This document shows positions 1 through 11,884 of a stretch of 51,728 bases of DNA, piece after piece (position 1 is the first letter of the stretch; the number at the start of each line of letters is the position of its first letter). This DNA comes from Gryganskiella cystojenkinii (Eukaryota > Mortierellomycota > Mortierellomycetes > Mortierellales > Mortierellaceae). Where the stretch lies: the NCBI GenBank assembly GCA_015852425.1, contig JAAAIG010000156.1:1-51728 (forward strand), written 5' to 3'. The notes under the pieces were generated by a model. That model was not told the DNA's origin. It saw only the letters and a list, made by a program, of their open reading frames with translations, and did no database searches. A program made the position numbers and the translations under genes.

Positions 1-1190
1 GGGGGGGGTAAGAGAAAAAGAGAAGAGAGCGAGGATAAACAAGGCGGTGGAAGAAAGGGAAGAAGAAAAGACAAAGTAGCGGCAGTAGTGTTGGAGAGAA
101 GAGGGAGTGGGAAGAGCAAAGAGCGAAAGACAAGTCTGTCGCAATTCTGTCGTTGTCAAAAGGTAAGAAAGGAGGAGATATGTTGTAGCGGAGGATGCTG
201 TCCCCAATCCAAGCAATGGTCGTTATCGCATCCACGTTGTCAATCCGGAGAAGAGTGTTTAAAGCTGCGTGCATGCAAAATGAAGCGGGTTGCTGTTAAT
301 ACCTCTTGATGACCCGAAAAGCGAGGTGGGCCTCCAATGTGATTATCCGCTTCGACAGTGTAGGAGCGGAGGATAAAGAAGGGGCGAGTGGGTGATGGTG
401 ATGGTGAATGATGATTTATCTCAAAGGGAATGGATGGTTAATCAATGAGAGTGGGAGAGACGGAGGGAGCAGAGCAAAGGAGGAAGAGAAAAAAGATTTT
501 TGTGTCCTTTTCTTCTTTTGATTGCTTCGCTCTTTTCTTTTTGGGCGCTGCTGCTGTGTGCGTGCTTGTTCTGTGTTTGTGTCCCACGGGATTCTCTCAA
601 TTGCTCACTCGACTCGACTTTCATGGGTTAAAAAACACGCAACGAGTATTGGAGCAATAGACTAGAACAGACTAGGAAAAATTGGTTCAACAGAGTGAAG
701 GGGAAATAAAGCATTGTTGAGGCTGTGATGACGATGACGAAGGGTTGGGGCGGGTGGGCTGTGTTTTTCCTCTTCCTCTGAGACAGACCACGTTGGGTGC
801 TCTTGCGGTTTAATATTCGCTTTGCCAAAGAATGCATCCTTTTTCTTCTTTTTTTTTTCTTCCGCGCTGTTTTGGCTGACTGACCCTGTCCTACTGCCCC
901 TCTGTCGTGTTTGTCGTCAGTGTATGAAGGCTGGACATCTACCCTCCGTGCCTCCACTTCGCTCCGGGCGGTGCATCGAGGGCCTTGGATAGCCGCAGCA
1001 AATCGTCCCTATCCAAGGTCTGTCGTAGACCGAAAAAGCGACACGGTCCCAATTTGGACTATGGGAGCAGTCACCCTTCCCAGATCAGGTCTCCCTTCTC
1101 TCTGCTCGTTCTTTTCCTTTTCCTTTTGTTTTCCCATCTCCACATCTCTCCTTCTTCTTATTTCGTCCTTCTCCTCTCCAACATTCAACG
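1..1190. other. Upstream region without a supported gene
   Basis: Six-frame reading shows only short, low-complexity open frames (Lys/Glu/Arg- or Ser/Phe-rich) produced by purine- and pyrimidine-biased strands. No family was recognised and no frame extends through plausible splice sites. The stretch just before position 1191 is strongly C/T-rich, as is common directly upstream of fungal start codons, so the right part is probably promoter and 5' leader of the phosducin-like gene. A hairpin at 981-1020 is listed separately. Confidence 0.6.
981..1020. repeat. Inverted repeat (12-bp arms, 16-nt loop)
   Basis: The arm GGCCTTGGATAG at 981-992 is mirrored by CTATCCAAGGTC at 1009-1020. Ten inner pairs are perfect, followed by one G-T and one G-C pair. 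It lies about 170 bp before the PLP2 start codon, so it could fold in the 5' leader of that mRNA or be a palindromic protein-binding site. No function is shown by the sequence. Confidence 0.6.
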
Positions 1191-2436
1191 ATGGCCAACA
1201 ATCACGACGAAGACACCGAATGGAACGACATCCTCCGCGCCAAGGGCATCATCCCCCAGAAGGAGGGCCAGATCACAGAGGCTGACATCATTGACATGAT
1301 TGACGAGGCCATCCTCAAGCGCGATGCCAAGAACTACGAACAAAAGACGGTCGATGAACTCGACGAGTTGCTGGAAGAAGGAGGCGAAGACGAGGAACGC
1401 ATGTTGATGGAATACAGGTACGACAGGGGCGAATGACATTCGGTTTTGATTTTCTTTTTGTCCGTATATCCTTTGGCAACAAAAAAAAATACCGCGATAA
1501 AAGAGTAAAAGTACCGGTGCCTGACCTTCGTTCTTTGTTGCCTTGTTTTTTTTTTCCCCTAGACAACAGAGACTGAACCAGATGCGTCAGGAGATGTCCG
1601 AGGACAAGTTTGGAGAGATTCAGCACATCTACAAGACGGATTTCGTTCGCGAGGTCTCTGACGCTAGCAAGGACGTTTGGGTGGTCGCTTATCTCTACAA
1701 GGAATCGTACGTCTTGCCACATTATCCCTGGATGCGTTGTCGGGATGTCCTTTTTTTTATTTGCCTTTTTATCCACGATTCGGACTGCCAAGACTGACCT
1801 GTTTGCTTCCTTTATCGTTAATTAGTATCCCGATTTGCAAGTTGATGGGTGCTCATCTGGCGACCGTCGCAGCCAGGAACAAGGCCACAAAGTTTGTCAA
1901 GATCATTGGCGACCAATGTATTCCCAACTATCCCGACCGCAACCTGCCCACGCTCTTGATTTATGGACACGGAGACGTTAAGGCTCAGCTTGTTGGTGCC
2001 TCTCAACTAGGAGGCTTGAACATGAAGCCCGAAGGTAAAGAAAAAAGACCCAAAAATAACAGAATGCACAAAAATACATGCTGAAAAAATGAGCCAACTT
2101 TGATCTGATCGAAAATTAACTCGAAACGGACTCGCCCATTTTCCTTTTTTTTTGGTGGTTGCCTTTCTCAAAGATATCGAGGCATATCTCCGCCGTGTCG
2201 GTGCCATCAAGATTCCCGAGTCAAGGTCGTCAAAAGCTGAAGAGGTAAGCAAGGAGCTCCCTTTTTTTAAGATACACTTGCCCTTTTTTCGACCTTTGAA
2301 AGCAATTAGCCATGTGCTGACCACCTTGCTTTTTTTCTCTCTTGGTGTCGCTTTTTAGGCCAAACAGTCTTCCATTCGCAGCTCTGCCATTGCAGCTCTG
2401 AGTGACGACGACGAGTACGATAGCGATGACTATTAG
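1191..2436 (+). CDS. PLP2: Phosducin-like protein 2/3 (Plp2/PDCL3 family), chaperonin cofactor
   Basis: Five exons (1191-1417, 1563-1706, 1826-2034, 2174-2244, 2359-2436) give 242 aa in one frame. The N-terminus (TEWNDILRAKGIIPQK) is the conserved helical start of the family. The middle contains RQQRLNQMRQEM and a thioredoxin-like domain of about residues 90-215 with the diagnostic CIPNYPDRNLPTLLIYGHGD and the GG segment before the last helix (DIEAYLRRVGAIKIPES). The tail is acidic (SDDDEYDSDDY). Family members bind the CCT/TRiC chaperonin and assist folding of actin, tubulin and G-protein beta subunits in the cytosol; that role comes from the family. The start was chosen because it is the first ATG of a frame that begins exactly at the family N-terminus. 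Length is normal for the family. It converges on SKT5. Confidence 0.93.
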
Positions 2437-2791
2437 AAACAACCCTATAATACATAATGCATACCAAAAACAAGCCTCGAGATCAAACCCTCGATCATGG
2501 AACAAGGATGACAAAAGGAAACTGTTTTATTTTTCCGATTGAGGGTTGGTCAAAAAAAACTGCCATGTTGCGGACATACTTACCCGAACAAAACAAACGA
2601 GATCAAGCGATCGTTTTGTCAAATGAAAGACAGACTCCATAACCAGAAACCATTTGCAATCGCTTCGGAATGATGCGTTATTATTTTGATTGTTTTTTTT
2701 ATTTTTTTATTCTGTTTTTTTGATGGTATTAGTGAATATTTTAAATGATGGAAGGGGAAATGTGGCTCAAAGATAAAAAGTAAAGCTCGGT
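2437..2791. other. Convergent 3' intergenic region
   Basis: AT-rich, with T runs and no coding signal. It must contain both 3' UTRs of PLP2 and SKT5, which end towards each other. Confidence 0.7.
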
Positions 2792-5700
2792 TTACATGAT
2801 CGAGCAGCCTTGGCGGTCTCCACCGCCTTGCTTTGATCGGGAGGAACAGAGGGTCTTCTTTTGTTTCTTGGTTGTATCGCTGACAGCGGTCGTAGTCGAG
2901 TTCTCGGTAGCAAAATCAGACCCTTCCTGTTGTTGTTGCTGCTGTTGTTGTTTGTAAAGTTCCAATCGACTCAATGCTTCCTTGTTACCCTGGGCAGCTG
3001 AGAGACGGTAGTACTCCAGAGCCTTTTCCATATCAGGAGCAATGGAGAGCCCGACTTCATGGTAGTATCCAACCGCATACTGAGCCTTAGCGAGACCCTT
3101 AGCCGCAGCTTTACATCCATAATGGAAGGCCAGGACGTCATTCGCGGGGAAATAACCTTCAGCTCCACTGAGGTACCAGCCACTCAGTGCCATCTCGGCC
3201 TCACCGCGACCACCATAACTGCTGTCGTTAAAGCTGTTGGCGTTCGAGACCCCATCGAGAGCGGATGGACTGTTGTCACCCTCACCGGCACCCATGCTGT
3301 ACCTTCGACTGTGTTCATTGAATGGACTCCATGTCGCGCGCTCGTAGTGCTGAACTGAAAGGAAGGGGTCCACAGGACAACCCAGGACACCGTACTCGTA
3401 ACAGTACCCGAGCTTGTAGTTGGCAGGACCGTACCCGAGTTCCGCAGATCGACGGAACCAGAGAAGGGCTTCGTTATCATCTGGGAAAGCAATGTCGTCA
3501 GGGATGTTCAAGGGCTTCCTCTTTTGGTTCTTCTTCTTTTGTTGGCGGTTTGCGGATTGCGTCTGGTTCAAGTGATCGTACTCACGGGCGAGGATCAGGC
3601 CTAGGACATAGGGCGCCATCGGCGCAGCTTCGGTCGCCAACATGGCCGCACGCTTGAGATATTGGAGTCCGGCCTTCATGTTCTTTTGTTGACCGAGCTC
3701 ACCGTAAAAGTAGACCATAGCCAGGCGCTGTCATTACAAGGATGAGTCCAAAAAAAAATCGTCAGGTACAAATCATCAGTGAAACAATCTCATCAGCCAA
3801 ACCCGAAACACACAGGCTCATAAAAATAGGCGTGCCTCAACTGGACTTACGTGACTAGCTGGGACATCATTATGGGTGGCAGCCTTCTTGTAGAGCATCA
3901 CGGCCTTGTTGTGATCTTTGCGCTGTTCACAGAAATAACCGACCTTGTAATGGGCTGGACCGTATTCGCCTTTGGAGGCAGACTGAAACCACCGGAATGC
4001 CTTATCTGCACTCTTCTTGCAGAGATAAAGACCATCCTCGAACCAGGAACCCTTGATGAACTGGGCTTCAGGGTGGCCCTCCTTGGCGAGCCGATCGATC
4101 CAGTACATAGCTTCGATGGTCAGCTGTCGCTTGCCCGTCTTCTCCGTGTTGTTGATGCTATTCTGGGGCAAGATTGATGAGGAGGAAGGAGGTGTAGCTG
4201 CAGGTGGACTAGCTATTGTTGCTACTGCCGCATTCACTTGGCTGGTGCTGCTGACTGCAGGACTAATTTCTGTGGTGGAGCTTGTTGGTGTTGATGCTGT
4301 GGTGTTTGCGGTGTTGCTAGTTGGTGTATCTGAAAAGGAGGAGGAAGAAGATGGACGCCCACCACTTTCTGAACCAGCTACAGAGGAAGGGCGTGACAGT
4401 GGAGGCGTTGTCGGTCTGCCCATGGATGCAGCCGTCGAAGCCACGAATTCAGCACTGGTCTCTCCAATCTCCAAGAGGTATTTCGCAAATGACATCTGGA
4501 TTGCAGCATCCTGGGTCTTGATCGCGGTCTCACGGTACTTGGCCAAGATCGCTGCATCCGTCAGAAGAGAGATGGAGGTCGCGACCGATGACTGCCTTGA
4601 GTTAGGGGCCGAAGAAGATGCCGAAGAAGAGGAGGCAGAGGAGGAAGTTGAGCCTAGACTTCCGTCTGAGAATTGTCGAGGGGGTGTTAGGTAACCCTGA
4701 GTGTGTTGATACCCCATGGCACCACCGCCTCCTGATGAGGAGTGAAGGACATCGTTGGGAGACCAAGATCGACGATTGGTCAGGGTCCGACGATTGTAAT
4801 TATTATCACCGCTGTTTGTTCTTGTGGAGGGGCCGTTGACATGCATCGATTCTGAAGACATTTCAAAATCAAAAATCGGGGGTTTGTTTGGGATGGGTGG
4901 ATAGGGGAGAGTAAAGGAAAAAAGAGAGCGAGGGAGGAGTGCGGTGGCGATGAAAGTAGAGGAAGGAAGTAGAGAAAATGAACCGGGGTTGTTTGTTAAT
5001 GTAAGCGAAGAAGATAAAAGATACATGGCGTAAAGGGCTGACTTTTTTTATGACAAAAAAAGACAAAGACACCAAACGAAACGAGGGTTCACAAAATAAT
5101 TGATGGACATACCACTCTGGTCCAACGGCATTGTGGGCGGAGAGGGCTTATGCGAGACATCATGTTGCAGGCCTTGTTGGTTTGCTGATATTGGTAGTTG
5201 TTCACTGTATCGGTGATGTTGGTCGCGTTGTTGGTGGCAGTGCTCATTCGTGTCTGGTCGTTGGTGATGATAGGTGTGGCGATGATGTTGATTTGGGTGC
5301 TGTTGAGGATGACGATGATGATCCTGCTGCTGCTGCTGTAGGTCAAACTGATGCTGTAGTTGCTGGGGTGTAAACCGCCCGGGCGGAAAATTCGTAATCT
5401 CTGTGGAACCATTGACGTGTGACGCGTCGTCAATACTCTTATCTGTCAATGTAAATGATACCTCTTGCAGATCCAACTCAAGAACTGGGCGTTGTTGAGA
5501 ATGTTCCTGATGTGGGGTATTGGAGTGATTATGGTGAACAGGCGTCGAGATGGAGGTGGGAATAGAAGCTGAAGGGTTTGAGAGCTCCATTGGGGGAGAA
5601 GAGGATAGGGAAGGAGAAAGAGGAGTCTGAGATGACATCGAAGATAGTGAGGTTGGAACAACCACTTGTGGAGAAGACGAAATGGAAGAGGAAGAGACGA

Positions 5701-6025
5701 AAAAAGAAGGGTGTTGAGCTCTCTTTTGGATCCGATCGTGACTTTCTTGGGCGATGGTGGAAGTAGCGTGAACAGGGACAGGGACAGGTTCAAGATCGCT
5801 CTCCTCGGCATATTCGCATTCAATACGCGTCGTTGTGGACTCGATGATGTCGTGCTCCTGATTCTGGTTGACGGTGATAGCCGTCGTTGATGTCTTTGTT
5901 GCTATCGCTGTATCATATGCAACTGCTGTTGTTGCGCAACTGATTTCAGGAGTCAATGAGGAGGAGACTTGGCATTTGTTGTACGCCTCCTCGGGCTGAG
6001 GGTGTTTTCCAAAGATTGATTTCAT
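2792..6025 (-). CDS. SKT5: Sel1-repeat chitin synthase regulator, Skt5/Chs4 type, with CaaX box
   Basis: The C-terminal half carries Sel1 repeats, including APYVLGLILAREYD, YGPANYKLGYCYEYGVLG, GWYLSGAEGYFPANDV and LAKAQYAVGYYHEVGL, matching Skt5/Chs4 proteins that recruit and activate chitin synthase at the growing wall. The protein ends CSIM, a CaaX prenylation motif, as known for Chs4. The exons best supported are 4851-3851 and 3727-2792. A long upstream frame (6025-5113) encodes a Ser/Thr-rich then His/Gln-rich low-complexity segment. It ends at a good donor (GTATGT) and joins in phase to an acceptor at 4853-4852, giving 949 aa. Alternatively translation could start at ATG 4861 within a shorter protein. 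A short polyQ tract (CTG/TTG on the plus strand near 2930-2955) lies near the C-terminus. The Sel1 part and CaaX box are secure. The long N-terminus is an inference from splice phase and continued openness. Confidence 0.85.
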
Positions 6026-8062
6026 GTTTTGAATTACGCTCCCAATAAAAAGAGGGGTGGACTCAGTTTTTGGCTGTAGTTCGGTATGTAAAGGCCGAAT
6101 GTCTGCCTGATAGAAAAAAGGTTCGAACGGATAAAATATCAAGAAAGAGAAAAAAAAAAGAGGAGAAAGAGCCAGACTTTGAAAGGGGAACAGTTTTGTT
6201 GTTGAATCAGGAGTAAGGAGGTTGCAGGGCGGCTTCCGAGAACCTTTTTGTACTTTCTTTGTGGAAAAGATGCGCAGACGCGTTAAAAAAAGAAAGGAAG
6301 AGAGATAGGGACGATGTGCTCTTGTACTGAACGTGCAGAGTTATGCGTTATCTCTACGTCTTCGTCTTTTTTCCGAACAAAGGGAGACCGGTATTAAGGG
6401 GAAAGCCAGAGAGGGAACGTGTCAGTGATATTTGGTTCCTGGCAAAACAAAAGAATCAGTAATCAGGACAGGGATCGAAAAAAATCGTTCGAAAAGTAAG
6501 GGGCGTTGAAAAAGGAATGGAATGAACAAAAGAAACGAAATGAATGAGTTTTGAAAAGTCGAGAGTGAATGTCGACCTGTAAGTTGACTTTTTTTTTGAA
6601 GAAAAAAGAAGAGAACTAGAAAAATGGAACAAAAAAGAGTCGACCGGGCATATAGAAGAGGCACTTTTTAAACAGCCCTCGGTGGCGGAAACTCAATTCA
6701 TCGTCTGTCTACTCTCAAAATGACGAACGTGGGTCGAAGAAAGAACGCGTTTTTATGAGCGATGGCTGGATGTTTGTTGACATGTTGAAGATTGAGTCCG
6801 ATTGTTGCACAAGCACGAAAAAAGTCGAAGTCCACTAGAAAAAAAGACCCTCAAAATAGATGGATTTTTGTTTTTTTTTTTGATCCCGCTCCCAGACTTG
6901 TTTATATTTTTTTTTTCACCTGAAAAAAGTGTGAATGGTGGTACCGAATGTCTCACCTCTGAAAGATCGGAAAAAGAAAAAGTAGGTAGTGCAGTGGGTC
7001 GGTGCAAAACAGTGTCAGCAGTTCTGTTCGTATTCAGGAAAGAGAACACGAGCTGAAGGAGCGAAGAGCATACAATGTGGTTAGTGAACACAGGAACAAA
7101 GAACATATCTTCATGCAACCCTTGATCTCCTCGAACGAGAAAACCGTAGGAAAAATAAAAAACACGAAAGGTGAGAACAGTCCACAGAAAACTAGAAAGA
7201 TTCCACTCACACTGCACAACCCTGCCCTTCCTCCTCTTCCCCTCTACTGTCGGTGTCGTTATTTTTGACTCGATCGACCCTAGCCCGCCTAGGCACAAAG
7301 GGGTGAAGGAAGGGACGCCCATCATCTATTGGAGCGTGAAATGAAAGCATACCTTTCCACCGTTCATTTCTTTCACCCCCTCTTCCCCTCCTTCTAATCC
7401 ACCGCAACCCCTGCTCTGTTTTTTCGCTTTCGAATCGGGATACATAGAACTAGGTGCACAGCCTGTCAAAGTTCATATCTTTCTGCTTCCCCTAGAGGCT
7501 CAAGAATGGAGAGAATTGCCGCGAGCCCATTCATAATCCAATCGTCCCCTGCAATCCTTGGCTCGCCTCCGTCAATTTTTTGGTTTTTCATTTGACTCGT
7601 GGTCCATAAGCAGAGGGGAATGCCGACAAGAACTACATAATCATGACAACGTAGGAGAGGGAAATTACCGTGATGGATCTAGATCGTTTTGGTCCTGCGT
7701 CAAGCGTGGCATTCATTCACACTCCTTGCAGGAAGACACCGAAGATGTATCCACTTTTGCGTAGATCGTGAAACATAAAAATAAATAATTGAAAAAAAAA
7801 TAGAAAATAGAAAAATATCCCGATCGTCTCAATAGGGAGATTACATCTTTTTTGTTTGTTTGTCAGCCTAGGACGGCTAGGCCGGGTCTATTGTCGGGGA
7901 TCCTAATCCCGCTCCGCAATCAATGACCCCCTTCTTTGTTCCATTCCTTCTCTCTCACCTCCCGGACTGAGCCAAGTACCCGGTCCATGCGCAATAGAAC
8001 AGGGTCTCTTACTTATTTGTCCTGCTGATTTATCGGTTGACTTTATTATTGGACCCACTATT
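6026..8062. other. Two-kilobase intergenic region, nothing recognised
   Basis: The left part is the promoter side of SKT5 and the right part lies 3' of the SAP30BP gene. Open frames here are short, Phe/Ser- or Lys-rich and cross long T or A runs. None shows a recognisable domain or splices into a longer frame. A small plus-strand frame at 7558-7764 has mixed composition but no start context or homology I recognise. No RNA gene was identified. Confidence 0.6.
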
Positions 8063-10091
8063 TTAGTGGCGAGCGCGTTTGCTATTGGGGTCGTCTGCGG
8101 AAGGTGCGTCCCATTTACTCCTTCGAGCGCGTTGTTGCAATCCTCCCGCGGAAGAATTCGAGGCTGCGGATCCAACAGCGGGAGCTTGAGGAATTCTTGA
8201 GTGCAAATTCGAAGAGCCACCTGCTCCTGACCCTGATCCTCCTACAGTCAAAGCCTGCCCAGGAACGAATGGAAGATGTGACCTGGCAAAGTTTTGTTGT
8301 TGTTGAGCCAACCGTTCAGCGGCCATTTTTTGTGCTTCAGCTAGTAGGTTTGTGGAACGATCAAGAAAAATGAAAAATCAGAGATGTCAAAGAAAGCGAA
8401 AAATTGGGGTGCAGACCCGATACGTTCTTGACCAAAAAAAATATTGTGAGCGCCAATTTTTTTGTCAGTGCCACCATGCAGCGGAACCAACGCTTTTAGA
8501 CTATGCCCCCATTGGTGAGCAATCTTTGGTTTTTTTTTGGCAAACTCATAAAATTAATGCAAGGTGAGTTGAAAAGAACACGCAATGCCTTTGCCACACG
8601 GGCGGCTGGGCTGAGGTGAAAGACATGTTCTGCAAATTCCACCCTGCCTTCCGGGAATGACATCGAATGAAAAAAAGTGGACGAGGATAAGGATGCGGAA
8701 AAAGAAGGGATCGGGAGGAGGGCGCGGGTTGGGCTGCAGTCCTTGATGAACTCAAAAAAAAAAAGTTCGATTCGGTTCTTGGCTTTTGTTTTTCATACCT
8801 AGACCTGCAGCATAAGACTCAGGGCCATAGCCCTCAAAGTCAAAAAACTCGGATTTTTCAAAGTTGGATCCAAACTCGTTCAGAGCGACAAATTCGACCA
8901 GACTGGCATAGATATGGGGATTCCGAAAGTTCTTGTTTTTCATGAGTGACTGGTTGAAGTGAATGCCACGTTGCTCTTTCACGCGCTGAAAGCCCTCGAT
9001 TTTAATCTACCGTGTAGATAGTGTAGGATACCAGTATGTGATTCGAAAAGCGTCAGTTCATAGAGGTCCGAGTAGGGAACAGTTTAACAAACATGATCCG
9101 GAACCAGAGTCTGTCACTTTTGTTTTTTTCTTTACCTGGACGTCCTCGTCGGCTTCGCCGTCTGGTTCTGGTGGGATGCCAAAGCTCTCGACTCCTGGGA
9201 TAGGTTTGGGTCGAAGCAGGGATCTCATAAGGGCCGATCTTCCTCCGTGTGTGGATGACTGATCTCCGTCGTCGTCGTCTCTTTCTTCATCTATGGAGTG
9301 GCCTCCAGACTCCATAGTCTTTGGGCTTCTTCCCATTGTTGGCGTATTCATGATCTCGGCTGCCGCACTGTGGTCCGCTGGCAAAGGAGTTCCCGAGAGA
9401 GATCGGGACTGTCGCTCTTCCATGTCCTGATCGGAGGACGCAGAGTTGTTACTGGTCTGGGCCTCGATGCCTTGTTTCAAGAGGTTTGTGGTAGCGATTT
9501 TACCCAGGGAATCATTGGCACTCGGCCGTGTTCCTGCAACTACCGTCCGTGCTGATATTGTGTCCTGCAGCTGAGGTCGTTCCGAAGCTAAGGGGCGAAG
9601 GTATCCAGGCAGGAGAGAGTTACGCGACGGTTAGTCATAAAGGCGCCATGTATACATGCTTTTTCATACGACATTCCCCACACCGCTCTCCTTGACATCC
9701 CGAGACGATACCTGCAGCTGCATCCTAAAAGAGGTTGACCATCGAAAAGGTAACGGTTAGAGCTGAAAGATCGTTGCTCTTGTTCCAAGAATAACATGCG
9801 GGGGTCATTCACTACCATATCGCCTTTCTTACCTTATCTGTCATCGATACCAGTCCTCGTAACTGTGTAGGTCCTGCTTCTATGAAGGCGATCCTCGGTT
9901 CGGTCAGTACTGGTTTGGTATTGCATCACAAAGTATCTTGTCTGCTGTGATCGTCATAATGTCCCATTCTCGCATTCGACATTACCAGACGAATGTGATG
10001 AAGTCGTGCGGGCAATGTTCGACGTTTCATTGTCAGATTCCTCCGAGTCTGAATCGCCATATGCAACTAGTCCTGGTACTCCTTTGTTCAT
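8063..10091 (-). CDS. SAP30-binding protein / HCNGP homologue
   Basis: Four exons (10091-9986, 9587-9136, 9006-8799, 8340-8063) join in phase to 347 aa. The N-terminus GLVAYGDSDSEESDNE matches the acidic start of SAP30BP. The diagnostic HCNGP domain follows: FGIPPEPDGEADEDVQ across a junction, then IHFNQSLMKNKNFRNPHIYA, LVEFV and YGPESYAAGLAEAQKMAAER across the next. The tail is Gly/Ser-rich and basic (RRSKWDAPS). Human SAP30BP is a nuclear protein first described as a transcriptional co-regulator binding SAP30, and more recently linked to branch-point recognition in short introns. In this intron-rich genome the splicing role is the more interesting one, but it is inferred. The 398-nt first intron (9985-9588) is the longest in the gene. 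It is divergent from GPI2. Confidence 0.9.
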
Positions 10092-10640
10092 GTCGGCGCC
10101 CTGGAAGGTTGGATAGAAGAAGAGTGATTCGCATGCGGACTGTTTGTCAATTCCTTGCTTGCTGTGCCTGATAAGCACGTGACATCATAATCACGTGTAC
10201 ACCGAACTTGTTTTTGCTTGATCCCCAACGCGTCAGGGGCGCGTTCCGCAGCATCATTACTGCCACTAATTGAGATAGTATTGTGACATCAATCAATAGG
10301 ACAAGCAGCATGGAGCGAATGCCAACAGTACTCAAATACTGTCCGCGAGATGGAAGGCCATTCAAGGAGTATGAACAGATTTGTCCGCTTTGCGACTTTC
10401 AAAGGTACAACTGACCGGTCCCTTACAACTCAGTCACATACACGACACACAGGCTAAGTGGTTCAAAAATCACAAACAGCAAGCTGACACTCTAGCATTG
10501 TCGCCTAAATTCAGGGTTTTTGTGCAGGTATGATTCTGTTGCAGGAGTGGAGAGCAAGTATTCATGCACTTGACACTGAAAGATCACCTAGCTAACTAAC
10601 CGATCGGCTGTATTAGGATCAGAGTCTCCATACGACATGG
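10092..10640. other. Divergent promoter region SAP30BP / GPI2
   Basis: This is the shared upstream region of two divergent genes. It holds two CACGTG palindromes (listed separately) and a short plus-strand frame beginning at ATG 10310 with a CPRDG...CPLC cysteine pattern. That frame could be a leader exon of GPI2 (see findings). Confidence 0.6.
10176..10197. promoter_or_regulatory. Pair of CACGTG palindromes (16 bp apart)
   Basis: CACGTG occurs at 10176-10181 and 10192-10197, immediately upstream of the SAP30BP start and within the GPI2 upstream region. CACGTG is the core E-box bound by bHLH factors such as Cbf1 in fungi. Occupancy here is not shown. Confidence 0.5.
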
Positions 10641-11884
10641 ATGCAGACACCACAAAAGCCACCATGGCGGAAACTTTTCTATGTAAAACAGGACTACCCG
10701 GACAACTATGTCGACGATACATTCTTGGAGGAGTTACAGAAAAATGGTAAGAGCGGTCCTGATCCTACTGCCTATATCGGATTCAAATATGACACTCAAT
10801 GCCTGGACCCAGTGTATGCTTTTTCTTGTTCGGAAATCATGATATAGTCAACGTGCGGCATTACGAATACTGGTCCGTTGTGCTCGAATCCACCATTGTC
10901 ACGCAACACATTTCGTCGATCGTGATTTTTGTTGCTGTATTTGTCTATCTGGATCAGAAGCACCTTAGCCCACATGACTTGATCGCCGTTGAGATCGCAG
11001 GGACTGCGATCGGATACATTTTTTGGGAATGCTGCAACACCATGTTGATACCGAAATCAGATTTTCAGAGTAAGACTAAGGCGATTGGAGTGATCTGCAC
11101 TAGAACATGAATCAGCACTACAACAATACTAAAAACCCATCTTTTCTCCTGGCCAGGGCGAGAGATTTTCAAAGGAGCGGCATTTTTCTTCTTGGCACTC
11201 CTCGGCCTAACCCCGATTCTGAAAACGTTGAAGCTCCCGATATTTGGAGACACTATTTGCGCCTTAACAGTCATCCTTTTCCTTGCCAACCTGGCGTTTC
11301 ACGATTATGGCAGCGACAACAGACGCAATATTAGATACCCAGACTCGCTTTCAATCAATGCAGTCATTTTTGCTTCCATGGTGCTGGCGTCGAGATTCGA
11401 GTCGAGTCTGCACGTCTTTGGGCTCGTGGCGTTTGCTGTCGAGTGGTTTGCGCTCTTTCCGATGCTTCGACGGCAAGTCAGGGTAAAAACTTTATAGTTG
11501 AAACGTTGAAACGCTGATAAACTGACAGGGACAATCAGACTAACACGTCATCTCCTATGGATCAATAGAGTATATCTGTTCGAGGGAACCTAGTCTTAAC
11601 CATTGTCCTATTCTTGACCGCAACCACACTCCTTTCGCCAATCTCGTCAGCGATCGCCGTGATCTATATCCTGGTCATAGCATTTGTGACATTTGTGTGT
11701 CCCTTCTGGCTTATCAGGATCCAGAGATACAAAAAGTAAGTAGTGTTCGCTACGATGCTTGCAACTATCCATAGCCATCTGCGTATTTTTTACTCAGTTG
11801 AACCTTTTCCCGACTTTGTTCTCAAACAGCGAAATCCACGGACCATGGGATGAAGCACGGCCCAAGATTCAACACTGTCGCTAA
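10641..11884 (+). CDS. GPI2: GPI-GlcNAc transferase subunit PIG-C/Gpi2
   Basis: Exons 10641-10746, 10848-11069, 11157-11482, 11569-11735 and 11830-11884 give 291 aa, the usual PIG-C length. Family signatures are PPWRKLFYVKQDYPDNYVDD followed by FLEELQKN, then RHYEYWSVVLEST, LGLTPILKTL, HDYGSD, SLSINAVIFASMVLASR, CPFWLIRIQRYK and the terminal EIHGPWDEA. Hydrophobic segments alternate throughout, as expected for an ER multi-pass protein. Gpi2 is a subunit of the complex that transfers GlcNAc from UDP-GlcNAc to phosphatidylinositol, the first step of GPI-anchor synthesis. The next gene, GPI8, performs the last step. An out-of-frame ATG at 10637 sits four bases before the chosen start, so the true start may lie in an upstream exon (see findings). 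Confidence 0.93.

Noticed and set aside
4053..4694. 213-codon plus-strand frame with Val/Ala-rich sequence
   Set aside because: Antisense to the Ser/Thr-rich and Sel1 exon of SKT5, with no recognisable domain.
5048..6142. Separate gene for the His/Gln-rich minus-strand frame
   Set aside because: It has no stop-proximal conserved end and ends at a strong donor that splices in phase into the Sel1 exon, so it is better explained as exon 1 of SKT5.
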